A DNA stretch of 64,000 bases from an uncultured Microscilla sp. (GCF_947493425.1 NZ_CANLRP010000019.1:1-64000), one strand, 5' to 3'. Shown: positions 1 through 8,401, counted from the first letter of the stretch. Notes: a model not told the origin generated them from the letters alone. Translations and numbers: made by a program.

Positions 1-249
1 AATCTGCCCCTTTCACGGGCAATTATTTTTCATCCCACTACTAAAGACAGTGGGCTTTCAAATAATATTTATCGTAAAACTACCAAACTTAACTAAATGC
101 AGTAAATTCACAGAATTTCATCTTTAATTGTTGTGCCTCTTCAACAAGCAGGTACTACCTTCTTTTGGATTGCTTTATTTTTTATTCACCTAACAGGCAC
201 TCGGTCTATGCACTTGATACAACCTTAAACACTATATAAGATTGCCAAC

Positions 250-990
250 ATGACAAGTATACATAGCATTATCTACAGCTTATTTATTGAGAGACAAGGC
301 GCACAAAACATTGTGGCTCATTTGGTAACTGAACACGGGCTGGAAAAAGCTCAAGCTACTCAAATAGTGACCGATACCTTAAAAGAAATTGCAGAGGTGA
401 GTAGCCACGCAAACATTCGCCCAGTGCTTTATACCAGGATTATACAGGCAATGGAAGGCAAGCAAGACCATAAAGCACGGGTAAGGCATTTGCTCAAAGA
501 ATACGGGAGTTTTGCCAACAATGACGATGATATAGAAGACACTATCTCAGCAATCATGGCAGGACGTAATATATACAAAACAAAAAAAGAAGCTAACGAA
601 AAGTTGGCGAATGTAGATGATGAAATCAAGGAGAAAGTACTTTTCTGGCGAAACAATGCCTTCCCAAATAATGAAATTGTTGAAAAGCTCATTAAAAAAT
701 ACTCCCTGCCAGAGGATGAAGCCAAGCATATTGTAAAAACCATTCACTTGTATAAGAGCAACGAAGTACGTACTGAAGTAAAAGAAATGGAGAAAGCCGC
801 TGAACACTCTAACAACAAATATATAGGGGCTATATTGATGGTGATGGGTGTGCTTATTACAATTTTCCTGTTTGTTTTTGACGAAGAAGGCGACTTTGAG
901 GACTATATTATTTATGCCATTGGCTTGGCTATAGGTGGGTTTATTCAAATGATGGCAGGGTGGAATAAACGAGCATATAAAAACGATTAG
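250..990 (+). CDS. Hypothetical membrane-anchored protein with repeated helical modules
   Basis: I do not recognise a named family. The 246-residue protein is mostly charged and helical. A module at about residues 122-168 (key residues W133, NAF 136-138, LPEDEA 153-158, HIV 160-162) recurs in the next gene. Looser copies of the same pattern appear near residues 8-46 and 62-110. Two hydrophobic segments at about 191-210 and 219-238 should be membrane helices, leaving a large soluble N-terminal part. There is no signal peptide. The first ATG of the frame is used. It stands alone on the plus strand, with a 344-base gap before its paralogue. It may be a membrane-tethered binding or scaffold protein, but nothing in the sequence fixes a function. 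Confidence 0.75.
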   Translation: MTSIHSIIYSLFIERQGAQNIVAHLVTEHGLEKAQATQIVTDTLKEIAEVSSHANIRPVLYTRIIQAMEGKQDHKARVRHLLKEYGSFANNDDDIEDTISAIMAGRNIYKTKKEANEKLANVDDEIKEKVLFWRNNAFPNNEIVEKLIKKYSLPEDEAKHIVKTIHLYKSNEVRTEVKEMEKAAEHSNNKYIGAILMVMGVLITIFLFVFDEEGDFEDYIIYAIGLAIGGFIQMMAGWNKRAYKND

Positions 991-1334
991 ACGCCTATAA
1001 ATTTCATTTATTTTGTCAACCTTCCCATTATGCTTGCCGTTTATTCAAGTAAGAATAATTTATCGATCAAACACTAAAATATATGCAACCCAAACCTTCT
1101 CCCCTTCTTATCATACAACATTGTCTTACCATACATCATACACATTTGAGCATAGGTAATAATATTTGAAATAAGCATTTTCATCAAACTTTGTATAATT
1201 TAATATAAGTACAAGGCAGAGTTAAACATACCCTAATGAGTAGGTGTCACTATCTTATGATGCGTGAGTTATTCTTACTTGTAGCTTATGGCTAATTGCT
1301 CGCTGCTACTTACCTCACAAAACTTTATAAAAAC
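991..1334. other. Intergenic region without a recognised gene
   Basis: This AT-rich stretch of 344 bases lies between the two paralogous module genes. No open frame with homology, convincing terminator or exact TAnnTTTG promoter element was found. A partial match (ACTTTG without the leading TA) lies near 1187-1192. Confidence 0.5.
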
Positions 1335-1565
1335 ATGGAAAAATTTCAGGAAATAAGTGACGACATCAGAAACAAGGTAATTGATTGGAAAAGCAATGCT
1401 TTTTCACATACCGAAATCATTGACAAACTAATGACTGTATACCAACTACCTGAGTCTAAGGCAACCCATATTGTCAATAATATCTATACCATGCACGCAT
1501 TATTGGAAATGGCCACGCACTCAGGAGGTCAGGCTGAAAATAGCGCCCGTTTAATGGGCACCTAA
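1335..1565 (+). CDS. Small hypothetical protein with the same module as the upstream gene
   Basis: This soluble protein of 76 residues consists almost wholly of the module seen in the gene at 250-990. Both share the pattern DDI..KV..W..NAF...EI..KL...Y.LPE..A.HIV..I. The frame is open further upstream from a TTG at 1296, but the ATG at 1335 is chosen because homology begins immediately after it. It has no signal peptide or membrane helix. Its last 15 bases overlap the 3' end of the convergent gene at 1551-2039. It looks like a duplicated, membrane-free version of its neighbour. Function unknown. Confidence 0.65.
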   Translation: MEKFQEISDDIRNKVIDWKSNAFSHTEIIDKLMTVYQLPESKATHIVNNIYTMHALLEMATHSGGQAENSARLMGT

Positions 1566-2039
1566 CTCCGCCACAATAATTAACGATACCCGGCTACGAC
1601 TTACCCCTTCAAACTCAAAAGTTTGCAGGGGTATATTATATCCATACGTCAGGTGTGCCACCCCAAACAGGTTAAACCCCACTTCGGGTATAACCCGCAT
1701 ATCTTGCTCAATCAGGTTGGTATAGTAAGCATAGCTCAAGCGTGCAGTCAGTGGCACCCCTCTTATCCAGGCTACTTCATAACCAAGCTTTCCTCCAAGC
1801 ACAAACTCTTTCCGAAAGTTAAACTCTGTGGTTAAGAAAGTACTACTTACTCTTTCGGGAACATTGAGCGTGATAAAATCATGGGAAGGTTTTATTTTCT
1901 TGGTAATAAGGCTTACCCCTACTTCGGCAAAACTATTGTATTGATACGTATACCCTCCTCTGATTCCCCACTGTGCCTGAGTTTGCTGGATGGTACATAT
2001 AACAACTAAAGCTATGATGATGAGCCTGATAGATTTCAT
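1551..2039 (-). CDS. Small secreted beta-barrel-like (outer-membrane) protein
   Basis: The 162-residue product starts with a clear signal peptide (MKSIRLIIIALVVICTIQ, then an AQ-type cleavage region). It continues with alternating polar and aromatic strands such as GIRGGYTYQYNSF and ARLSYAYYTNL and a strand-like C-terminus, as in small eight-stranded porin-like proteins of Bacteroidota. An upstream in-frame ATG at 2075 would add 12 residues before the signal peptide, so the ATG at 2039 is preferred. It lies 41 bases downstream of the aminotransferase gene on the same strand and could be co-transcribed. The specific family is not identified. Confidence 0.6.
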   Translation of the reverse strand: MKSIRLIIIALVVICTIQQTQAQWGIRGGYTYQYNSFAEVGVSLITKKIKPSHDFITLNVPERVSSTFLTTEFNFRKEFVLGGKLGYEVAWIRGVPLTARLSYAYYTNLIEQDMRVIPEVGFNLFGVAHLTYGYNIPLQTFEFEGVSRSRVSLIIVAELGAH

Positions 2040-2080
2040 AGAACTTTTCTGGAACTTGATAACTAATGAATACAATTTGA

Positions 2081-2929
2081 CTATATCGTTTGATGGGTAG
2101 TAGCGTGCAAGTATTCATCTAACATTTGTATAAGGGCTCTAGTGTTATTTCCTACTTGCTTTTTATGAATCTTAAGTTCATCAATTTGTACTACTGGCAT
2201 GATGCGTGTATTGGAGCCGGTTTTGAATGCTTCGGAGGCCTCTTTGAGTTCTTCAAGGTAAATGTCACGTTCTTCTACCTCAAATTTAGTTTTTGCCAAT
2301 TCGATGATAATTTTACGAATGACTCCCCTTAATATATTGCTTTTGGGTGTAACCAAAGTATTGCCTTTAAATATAAAAAAGTTATTGCGGGTACACTCAC
2401 TAATATTACCGTCCAGATGGTACAATGCATCAGTAGCTTTTTGTATTTGCGCTGCTTTGGCTATTACCAAGGCACGCGAATAGTTGGTGGTTTTTATTTC
2501 GGGTAACTCTCGTTGATACTCGTGCGTAATGATTTTTACTCCCTCAGTATACCGTGTAGGTGATATTGGGCGAAGGTCTTCTATTCTAATTAAGAAATTG
2601 GGCGATTCGGATGCATGAAAACCGCTTTCAGAGTAGCCACCTGTCATCAATAGTCTCACACCTACATCCAAGGCTTTATCAGCTCGCCAAAAGAGCAATT
2701 CTTCTATTTTTTCTTTGATCGTGTCACGGTCTGTCTGAAAGTTTATATCAAACGATTTTACAGAGTTTTCAAACCTTGTTAAATAATCGTCTAAGTGGGC
2801 AAAAGTGGTACTGTAGGTACGAAAAAAATCAAACACACTATACCCTCGCAATATGCCCAAATCGTTTACTTTAAATCTTACTTCGTCCTCAGGGAGTATT
2901 TGTCCATTGAAATAACAATAATTGCTCAT
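2081..2929 (-). CDS. Class IV aminotransferase (branched-chain or D-amino-acid aminotransferase-like)
   Basis: This PLP-dependent fold type IV enzyme has 282 residues, typical for the family. It opens with YCYFNGQILPEDEVRFKVND and carries LGILRGYSVFDFFRTY, the Lys-bearing IKTTNYSRAL segment (likely Schiff-base Lys), the NISECTRNNFFIF strand, a phosphate-contact ILRGVIRK turn (usually LPGVTR) and the closing TGSNTRIMPVVQID loop. It probably catalyses amino transfer between branched-chain or D-amino acids and 2-oxo acids. Substrate cannot be assigned, and a 4-amino-4-deoxychorismate lyase-like role is less likely. The start at 2929 is chosen because upstream in-frame codons run into the neighbouring lipoprotein gene. 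Confidence 0.85.
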   Translation of the reverse strand: MSNYCYFNGQILPEDEVRFKVNDLGILRGYSVFDFFRTYSTTFAHLDDYLTRFENSVKSFDINFQTDRDTIKEKIEELLFWRADKALDVGVRLLMTGGYSESGFHASESPNFLIRIEDLRPISPTRYTEGVKIITHEYQRELPEIKTTNYSRALVIAKAAQIQKATDALYHLDGNISECTRNNFFIFKGNTLVTPKSNILRGVIRKIIIELAKTKFEVEERDIYLEELKEASEAFKTGSNTRIMPVVQIDELKIHKKQVGNNTRALIQMLDEYLHATTHQTI

Positions 2930-2967
2930 GATATTTTTTATTAGGTGATATGGCAGCGGGTGAGTGG

Positions 2968-3480
2968 CTACCGAAAAGCTCGCCACATTTTAGGAATAAA
3001 AATCCATTTATTATTTACATAAGTCAATCCATCATAACGCATACCTGAGCTACTGCCTGGCCTTACATACCTAAAAGTATAAATGCTAATTCCTCTGGTA
3101 AACTTATCTAAGATTTGAATGTATCCTCCGGCAAATCTATCTTTTTCGCTCTTTGACTCATTGCCTGGAACCAGTACACTGACCAATACATCAGTTTGCC
3201 CCTCTTTAGCCTTGATCATTTTCTCATTTGCATATTTTTTATGCAAGCTTTCGCTGTAATCATATAACTTTTGAGCGTCTGCTTTGGTCTTCATGATTGC
3301 CTGGCAGTCTGTCAGTGTAGCTTTTAGGCCGATCACAAGCGCATTGTTTTTTGCCTTATTTATATCTTCGGCTATTTGCCTGACTCCTGTTTTGGTATTG
3401 GCATAATTTAGCCCTTTTTGGACTCGGCAGGCATTCAAACCAGTTATTAAAATGATGAGAAATAAAGAGATTTTTTTCAT
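2968..3480 (-). CDS. Hypothetical lipoprotein
   Basis: The 170-residue protein has a lipoprotein signal peptide, MKKISLFLIILITGLNAC, whose Cys is the likely lipidation site. The mature part begins with a Lys/Asn-rich helical stretch and ends in a beta-rich domain (IYTFRYVRPGSSSGMRYDGL, then NNKWIFIPKMWRAFR). The start at 3480 is fixed by the signal peptide and lies 5 bases after the end of the upstream membrane-protein gene, so the two are probably one transcript. No family recognised. Confidence 0.7.
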   Translation of the reverse strand: MKKISLFLIILITGLNACRVQKGLNYANTKTGVRQIAEDINKAKNNALVIGLKATLTDCQAIMKTKADAQKLYDYSESLHKKYANEKMIKAKEGQTDVLVSVLVPGNESKSEKDRFAGGYIQILDKFTRGISIYTFRYVRPGSSSGMRYDGLTYVNNKWIFIPKMWRAFR

Positions 3481-3485
3481 TTTGC

Positions 3486-4301
3486 TTAGGCGATTTGCCC
3501 CTCCTCTTTTTTCTTTCCTACTGCCTGAATTATCAACACTGCCAGTGCCCAAAATACATTGCCTCCTATCAACAAAACCAACAAATGTTTCCAGCTGCTT
3601 TTTTGTTGCTCATAGGGCGACATCGCTGGTTGTAATAACAAATAGTTTTGGGACTTTTTGATCGAGGGATTTAGGGTCTTTACTGCCCCAGCAAAAGTAT
3701 AACTACTAGGATACTCTCGATAGAACAGGGTTTTACGCTTGAGGCGTTTTTGAAACATCTCTTTATAGTTAGGCTCTATCCCTACATAATGTTTGCCTAC
3801 AAATACATTTGGCAAAGTTTGAGATGTATTGGTTGCTACTAAAGGGGCTACGTAATAATGAAAACTTCCTTTTTTAGGATCTGATTTGTCAACCAATGAA
3901 TCTTTGACCAATTGATAACCAATTTTTTGGGCATCTATGGTATAGCCTTTAAAGCTGAAATAATCATATTTATTCTTTGCTTTTAGGGCAGTGTTAACGT
4001 CTAACGATTGGGCGACACGGGCATTGGAAAGGGTGCTGTAGTCGTGGTAATAAAACCTAAACAATACTGCAAACACAATAGACCAAAAAAAAGCAAAAAC
4101 CCCTACCTGTGGCTTGAGCTTTGCTTTGTAAGCTACATTGGCTATCAATGTACCCACCCCTAATGCCACTATCACAAACAACAGCCAAGACCAAATAAAA
4201 GAAACCTCTTGTGAGAATAACTCTATGAGGTATACTGTGCATAAAATAGCTACATTGAATACCAAAGTAACCATCAAAAATCCTGTCAATTTCTTCTGCA
4301 T
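3486..4301 (-). CDS. Hypothetical inner-membrane protein
   Basis: The product is 271 residues long. Three hydrophobic segments lie in the N-terminal 85 residues and one near 235-258. Between them is a soluble domain of about 150 residues (YFSFKGYTIDAQKIGYQL..., VFVGKHYVGIEPNYKEMF). The C-terminus is a short basic tail (GKKKEEGQ). It immediately precedes the lipoprotein gene, suggesting a membrane protein-lipoprotein pair. Function not recognised. Confidence 0.7.
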   Translation of the reverse strand: MQKKLTGFLMVTLVFNVAILCTVYLIELFSQEVSFIWSWLLFVIVALGVGTLIANVAYKAKLKPQVGVFAFFWSIVFAVLFRFYYHDYSTLSNARVAQSLDVNTALKAKNKYDYFSFKGYTIDAQKIGYQLVKDSLVDKSDPKKGSFHYYVAPLVATNTSQTLPNVFVGKHYVGIEPNYKEMFQKRLKRKTLFYREYPSSYTFAGAVKTLNPSIKKSQNYLLLQPAMSPYEQQKSSWKHLLVLLIGGNVFWALAVLIIQAVGKKKEEGQIA

Positions 4302-4616
4302 AAGTTTATACCAAGATTTTAGGTAATAGAACTTGTTTAAGGTTTTTTCAAATAATTCAAAATGGTTCTTTTACCCATATACTTCGTTGTGAAAATGCTC
4401 ATTTAGCTAGGCTAAACTCCGCCTTCTACGCCTCGTCTATGTGAAAAATCACTCATTTTGCTCTCAATGCCAAAACCTTAAACAAGTTCATAAAGAAGTG
4501 GTTTTATACTATGCTTCAAAAGAGCAAAATAAACTCTTGTGATGTGCTTGACAAAACCGCCCCAAAAGTAATACATTTCTCAGTATAATCTATTGTACAG
4601 GATAGATGTTTTGTAT
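4302..4616. other. Intergenic region carrying a palindromic element
   Basis: This 315-base gap contains no gene. Its middle half is occupied by the inverted-repeat-bounded element described separately at 4329-4489. The remainder is AT-rich and unremarkable. Confidence 0.7.
4329..4489. repeat. 161-bp palindromic, MITE-like element (copy A)
   Basis: The ends are a perfect 18-bp inverted repeat: GAACTTGTTTAAGGTTTT at 4329-4346 and its exact complement at 4472-4489. The arms are diverged inverted copies of each other, each with CAAAATG about 30 bases in. The centre is a hairpin TTTAGC-CTA-GCTAAA. ATA flanks both ends (4326-4328 and 4490-4492), which may be a 3-bp target duplication or chance. 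There is no coding capacity. A relative with the same length and internal spacing lies at 12467-12627. It is most likely a non-autonomous mobile or structural repeat. Confidence 0.7.
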
Positions 4617-5495
4617 TTAGGCAAGGTTTACTACTGCTTGATACACCCCTCTGACTACTTCAGTCATTTTGTCAAAATCCAGTGTATCTATCGTGTCAGT
4701 GGTTTCGTGGTAATGAGGATTGCGATAAAAGGAAGTGTTATTAATCATGACAGCAGGGTAGCCTTCGTTCCAGTAACTGGCGTGGTCTGAAAAAGTAATG
4801 CCAACCATTTGCGGAGGAGCATTGATGGCTTGTACATCAATGTTTGCGACTTGTTTCATACTAGTTTTTACCTCTTGTACCAAGGTCTCTTCTCCGGTTT
4901 TGCCTACCACTACAATAAAGTTCCCTACTGAAGGGTAAATAGCCGCCAGTTCGGGAATAGGAAATTGTTGTGAATTGGGTTTATCGCTGTAGTAACCAAT
5001 CATTTCGAGGCAAATCATGGCTTTGATGTCTACTTTATTTTGACTCATAGACCGGGCATGTACAGCGCTGCCCTGCAAGGGAGTTTGAAAAAACGGAGGT
5101 TCTTCTAAGGTATAAGCTACCAAGTCTACCCGACAATTAAGAGAAGGCTGTAGTTGGTCAATCAACCGTCCTACTTCGAGCAACCCTGCCACTGCACTTG
5201 CATTATCATCGGCTCCTGGTTGGTCGCCACATACGTCGTAATGCGCACCCAATACAATACGGGTATTATACCCCACACCAAACGAAGCAATGAGGTTTTG
5301 ATAGGTGTTTCCTTCTGCGTCGTAAGTTTGTACTTCTGTAAGGCAATCCCATTTCTTATACTCTTCGTGGATATAATGAGCAATGGCATTCAATGACTCA
5401 AGATTTTGGTAATTTCGTGGTGGGTAGACTGATGTCAGCTTTTGCACATCGGCATATAGCCGCTCTTTACTTACCGGGATAGCATGCATGCTCAT
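4617..5495 (-). CDS. M28-family zinc aminopeptidase-like protein
   Basis: The product has 292 residues and resembles M28 (aminopeptidase Y/S-type) co-catalytic dizinc peptidases. The metal and catalytic signatures are present in order: GAHYDV (His ligand), GADDNASAVAG (bridging Asp), TLEEPPFF (catalytic Glu plus ligand Glu), CLEMIGYY (acidic ligand position) and RNPHYHETTDT (last His ligand). No signal peptide is visible from the ATG at 5495; an upstream in-frame ATG at 5588 gives a hydrophobic but unconvincing leader. Probable role: removal of N-terminal amino acids or dipeptide hydrolysis. It lies 161 bases downstream of the pspA operon on the same strand but need not belong to it. Confidence 0.85.
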   Translation of the reverse strand: MSMHAIPVSKERLYADVQKLTSVYPPRNYQNLESLNAIAHYIHEEYKKWDCLTEVQTYDAEGNTYQNLIASFGVGYNTRIVLGAHYDVCGDQPGADDNASAVAGLLEVGRLIDQLQPSLNCRVDLVAYTLEEPPFFQTPLQGSAVHARSMSQNKVDIKAMICLEMIGYYSDKPNSQQFPIPELAAIYPSVGNFIVVVGKTGEETLVQEVKTSMKQVANIDVQAINAPPQMVGITFSDHASYWNEGYPAVMINNTSFYRNPHYHETTDTIDTLDFDKMTEVVRGVYQAVVNLA

Positions 5496-5655
5496 ATAGT
5501 AATGACGGATTATAAAAGTAAAAATAAAGTAACCGATGTTACGAAGTTTGCATTTAGGGAATTGATGGCTTAGCACTACGTGGCTCAAAAGTAAGCGTAA
5601 GCCTGTTTACTAATTTCTTGATATGTGATATAATCTGGGGAAAAAATAAATACAA

Positions 5656-6441
5656 TCAACCTCCTTTAGAGGTAAAACCCACCACCATTAGAATAAGCCC
5701 CAATATGCTCAAACCAATGGCTCCATACAAAGACATTTTGGCGGAGTTTTCTGCTCCTTGTACAAGTTCTTCTTCAGATTTGGTAGACACAATAAACTCT
5801 TCGTCTTTTTTGGTAGGCTTTACTACTGCCAAATGTCCATGGCTTTCGGCTGCCTGCCCCAAAACGTATAATTTATGATTGTTGGGAATGATCTCTTCTA
5901 TGTATCGATACCCAGTAGTGGTACCACGAATACCGTAGGGATCATAACCAGTGGGCGGTTCAGGTTGGTATTCGTCAAGCGAGGTAATGGTGTGTCTTTG
6001 GGCTTTATCCATTTCAACCAAAATACGTCCACTGCCATCGTCTAAATAAAAAGGAGCAAACCGTTCATTGTCAGATACAGTTTCTTGGTGATTGTGCACC
6101 ACTTCACGTTCATAGTAGTTTCCCTCATCGTCTTGTTGTCGGACTATTTCCAACGTTTCATACTCGTGGATTACTCTGGCACGGTAATAAACTACCTCGG
6201 CGTTGGTATGTTCAGATTGAAGGGGACTATCAGAGCGTGACATCCCTGATAGTTCCACTATATTTCCTCTGTAATTACCGTCTAATCCATCGCCTAGCTG
6301 TTTGTAAATATCTACCACATCAGCCACCTTTGAAGTCTCATGGTATTTGATATTCAAAGCTTTACTCAATTGTCTTTTGCGGTTGAACCACAACGCTACT
6401 GCTATAGCGATCAGGACTACTCCAATAATTACTAAGGCCAT
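5656..6441 (-). CDS. GIDE-domain membrane protein (MUL1-like N-terminal domain, no RING)
   Basis: The 261-residue protein has an N-terminal membrane helix (residues 2-19) and a C-terminal one (about 236-257). They flank a domain resembling the GIDE domain of the mitochondrial E3 ligase MUL1: a substituted-side-chain region with EVVYYRARVIHEYET, then PFYLDDGSGRILVEMDKA and GYRYIEEIIPNNHKLYVLG. There is no RING finger, as expected in bacteria. It lies 20 bases downstream of the YbjN-like gene and ends the pspA operon. It is probably an envelope-stress membrane partner; its molecular activity is unknown. Confidence 0.65.
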   Translation of the reverse strand: MALVIIGVVLIAIAVALWFNRKRQLSKALNIKYHETSKVADVVDIYKQLGDGLDGNYRGNIVELSGMSRSDSPLQSEHTNAEVVYYRARVIHEYETLEIVRQQDDEGNYYEREVVHNHQETVSDNERFAPFYLDDGSGRILVEMDKAQRHTITSLDEYQPEPPTGYDPYGIRGTTTGYRYIEEIIPNNHKLYVLGQAAESHGHLAVVKPTKKDEEFIVSTKSEEELVQGAENSAKMSLYGAIGLSILGLILMVVGFTSKGG

Positions 6442-6461
6442 AATCTTTGTGTTTTCTAAAA

Positions 6462-6911
6462 TTAGTTGATGGTCAAAGATTTGTTCTCTTGAATCAAATC
6501 ATCGTACTCATCTGCTGTTTTTGCAACCATTTGTACAGCTGCCTCAAACTCATTCAAGTCAAGGTTTTTACCAGCCAATGAATAGCTAAACGATACAGTT
6601 CCATCAAAAGCTAACCCAAATCCTCCGAAAGGAATGTTAGCATTTAAACGAAGTAACTCTTCGGTAAGCGAAGCATTGATTTCTATGTCTTCGGCAAGGT
6701 AAGAGTATACTTTTACCAATACATCGTCGCTATGCCAGGGTAGCACCTGAATAGTAACAGTAACAGTACCGAAAGTAAAGGTATAGAAATCATCAATTTG
6801 AACTATTTCATAATCATGAAACAGTTTTTCCATAAATCCTTCTACTACTTCTTTGGTTTTGTTAATGAGCTCTTCATTAACGCCAGTTTTTAAAACAGTG
6901 AATTTTGGCAT
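6462..6911 (-). CDS. YbjN-like (type III secretion chaperone-fold) protein
   Basis: This small acidic cytoplasmic protein has 149 residues. The layout of helix, three or four strands (FYTFTFGTVTVTIQVLPW), helix (LTEELLRLNANIPFGGFGL) and strands (FDGTVSFSYSL) fits the YbjN fold. A family-like NANIPFGGFGL turn introduces the second sheet. It lies between pspA (46 bases upstream) and the GIDE gene (20 bases downstream), so all three are probably one transcript. It likely acts as an adaptor for PspA or the membrane protein; this is inference from position. Confidence 0.6.
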   Translation of the reverse strand: MPKFTVLKTGVNEELINKTKEVVEGFMEKLFHDYEIVQIDDFYTFTFGTVTVTIQVLPWHSDDVLVKVYSYLAEDIEINASLTEELLRLNANIPFGGFGLAFDGTVSFSYSLAGKNLDLNEFEAAVQMVAKTADEYDDLIQENKSLTIN

Positions 6912-6957
6912 AGTTTATTTAAATTTAAATATTTGTTCTATGTAAAATAATTAAGAC

Positions 6958-7632
6958 TTAACCACCCTGATTTAGTTTAGCGCGCAAACGAGCCAGGTCA
7001 TCATCAACAGCCGAGTTTTGCTCGAGCATTTTGAAGTCATCATCCAGTGAGGCATTCTCACCTTCAGCCAGCTCGGTAAAAGCTTGAGCTTCTGCTTCTT
7101 GCTTAAGGATTTTTTCTTCAAACTTGTCAAACTTAGAGAAACTACTGCTAAAATCAAGGCTGCCTACCTCTTTAGCAATTTGCTTTTGAGCCTTGGCTGC
7201 TTCACTTCTTGCCTGTAATGTAGACTCTTTCATCCTTGCTTCGTTTAGCTTAGACTTAAGCATATCTACCTGGCTTTTGAGCTTGCTGGTAGTAGAAGAC
7301 GCCTGATCATACATGCCCTTGTATTGATTGGCTTGTCCTTCTGAGTCTGCTTTTTTAGCCAACGCCTTGCGGGCTAAGTCTTCATTGCCAGCGCTAAGCG
7401 CCTGCATTGCTTTTTGCTCCCATTGTTGCGCAGCCTTGGCGTGTTGTTTATAATCACGTTCCAGCTTTTTTTCCTGTGCCATTGCAGTGGCAAGACCAGA
7501 TGTGGCTTTAGAAATAGATTCTTGCATTTCTACCACCATCAACTTGATCATCTTGGAAGGATCTTCAGCTTTGTCAAGTGCGTCGTTAATGTTTGCTTTA
7601 AAAATGTCAGAAATTCTACCAAAGATACCCAT
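6958..7632 (-). CDS. pspA: PspA/IM30 family phage-shock protein
   Basis: The 224-residue length is canonical for PspA/Vipp1. The N-terminal amphipathic helix GIFGRISDIFKANINDALDK is followed by DPSKMIKLMVVEMQESI and then a long coiled coil rich in A/K/Q/E (about residues 25-190). The protein binds stressed membranes and forms ESCRT-III-like oligomers that limit proton leakage. No PspF, PspB or PspC homologue is nearby. Instead it heads an operon with YbjN-like and GIDE proteins. No clear promoter motif was found upstream. Confidence 0.9.
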   Translation of the reverse strand: MGIFGRISDIFKANINDALDKAEDPSKMIKLMVVEMQESISKATSGLATAMAQEKKLERDYKQHAKAAQQWEQKAMQALSAGNEDLARKALAKKADSEGQANQYKGMYDQASSTTSKLKSQVDMLKSKLNEARMKESTLQARSEAAKAQKQIAKEVGSLDFSSSFSKFDKFEEKILKQEAEAQAFTELAEGENASLDDDFKMLEQNSAVDDDLARLRAKLNQGG

Positions 7633-8122
7633 ATATTGGTTTTTGATTTAAGGTGAATGGTAATAAATTAAAGTTGTTGTAATAATACAAAATATCTTGA
7701 TGATTCTAAAAAATATAAAAAAATATTATGATTTTACATAAAACATTACATTCACTGTATTTTTCATACTCTAGAACACTGTTTTTGGGCAACTTATATT
7801 TCACGGTATGAAAATATATTTTTGTATTTGTGCAGGTAGTTTTTGGTCTTACTGTCAAAAAACAAGGGTAATAAATCAACATATATAGAGGCTATGCAAA
7901 AAGCAATGTCTATAAGTTATGAGAAAAACCTCATAAAAGTACAAAGTACCTGATTTCAGTTTTTTTTGCACTTTATTACTTAAAGTAAATCACACTATTA
8001 CTTTTAAGCATAGAAAAACAAGGTTGAACGTGAAGGTTATATAACAAAAAAACTCTTGCCCTATACAGCACAAGAGTAATAAATATATAATTATCTGAAG
8101 AGTTTATGCTAACAATAACACC
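7633..8122. other. AT-rich intergenic region upstream of pspA
   Basis: The 490-base gap holds no supportable gene. It should contain the pspA promoter at its left end, but no exact TAnnTTTG element was found. Near the right end is the intrinsic terminator at 8046-8077 for the gene at 8123-8401. Confidence 0.5.
8046..8077 (-). terminator. Intrinsic terminator of the sigma-2-like gene
   Basis: ACTCTTG at 8052-8058 pairs with CAAGAGT at 8071-8077 around a 12-base loop. On the minus strand the stem is followed directly by a run of seven T. It lies 46 bases beyond the stop codon of the gene at 8123-8401. Confidence 0.8.
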
Positions 8123-8401
8123 TTAGGCGCGTTTCAGCTGGCGTTGTCCTTGGTTTGTTTTGATTTGTTGGTTCAACGATTCCATCAAATATATTTTAAC
8201 AGTTCCTTTTTTATCTAGTGTCTGGCGGTTTTTCCAAAGGTCAAGGAACACTTCAACAATACATTCATCAATGATGGCATCATTGCTAGTAAACCTACGA
8301 CCATATTTGACCAGCAAGGGCACATTGAGTTGAAATATTTCTTTGACTGTATTTTTATCTCCTTCTATCAGTTTTTGCCAAAATAACTCATCATTTTTCA
8401 T
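8123..8401 (-). CDS. Stand-alone sigma-70 region 2-like protein
   Basis: The product is 92 residues long. It matches the beginning of Bacteroidota ECF sigma factors: FWQKLIEGDKNTVKEIFQ, then PLLVKYGRRFTSNDAIIDEC, IVEVFLDLWKNRQTL and YLMESLNQQI. These correspond to region 2 (core binding and -10 recognition). The region 4 helix-turn-helix is absent. No frame downstream restores it before the terminator, so this is not an obvious frameshift. It could be a truncated relic, an anti-sigma-like competitor for core RNA polymerase, or a sigma-2-only regulator. The gene is monocistronic. Confidence 0.65.
   Translation of the reverse strand: MKNDELFWQKLIEGDKNTVKEIFQLNVPLLVKYGRRFTSNDAIIDECIVEVFLDLWKNRQTLDKKGTVKIYLMESLNQQIKTNQGQRQLKRA

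Noticed and set aside
547-948. Long antisense frame with hydrophobic translation opposite the first gene
   Set aside because: It is the shadow of a charged, helix-rich gene with clear paralogy on the plus strand.
8040-8122. Frameshift hiding sigma region 4 behind the sigma-2-like gene
   Set aside because: Reading the downstream bases shows no helix-turn-helix coding, and a terminator follows almost at once.
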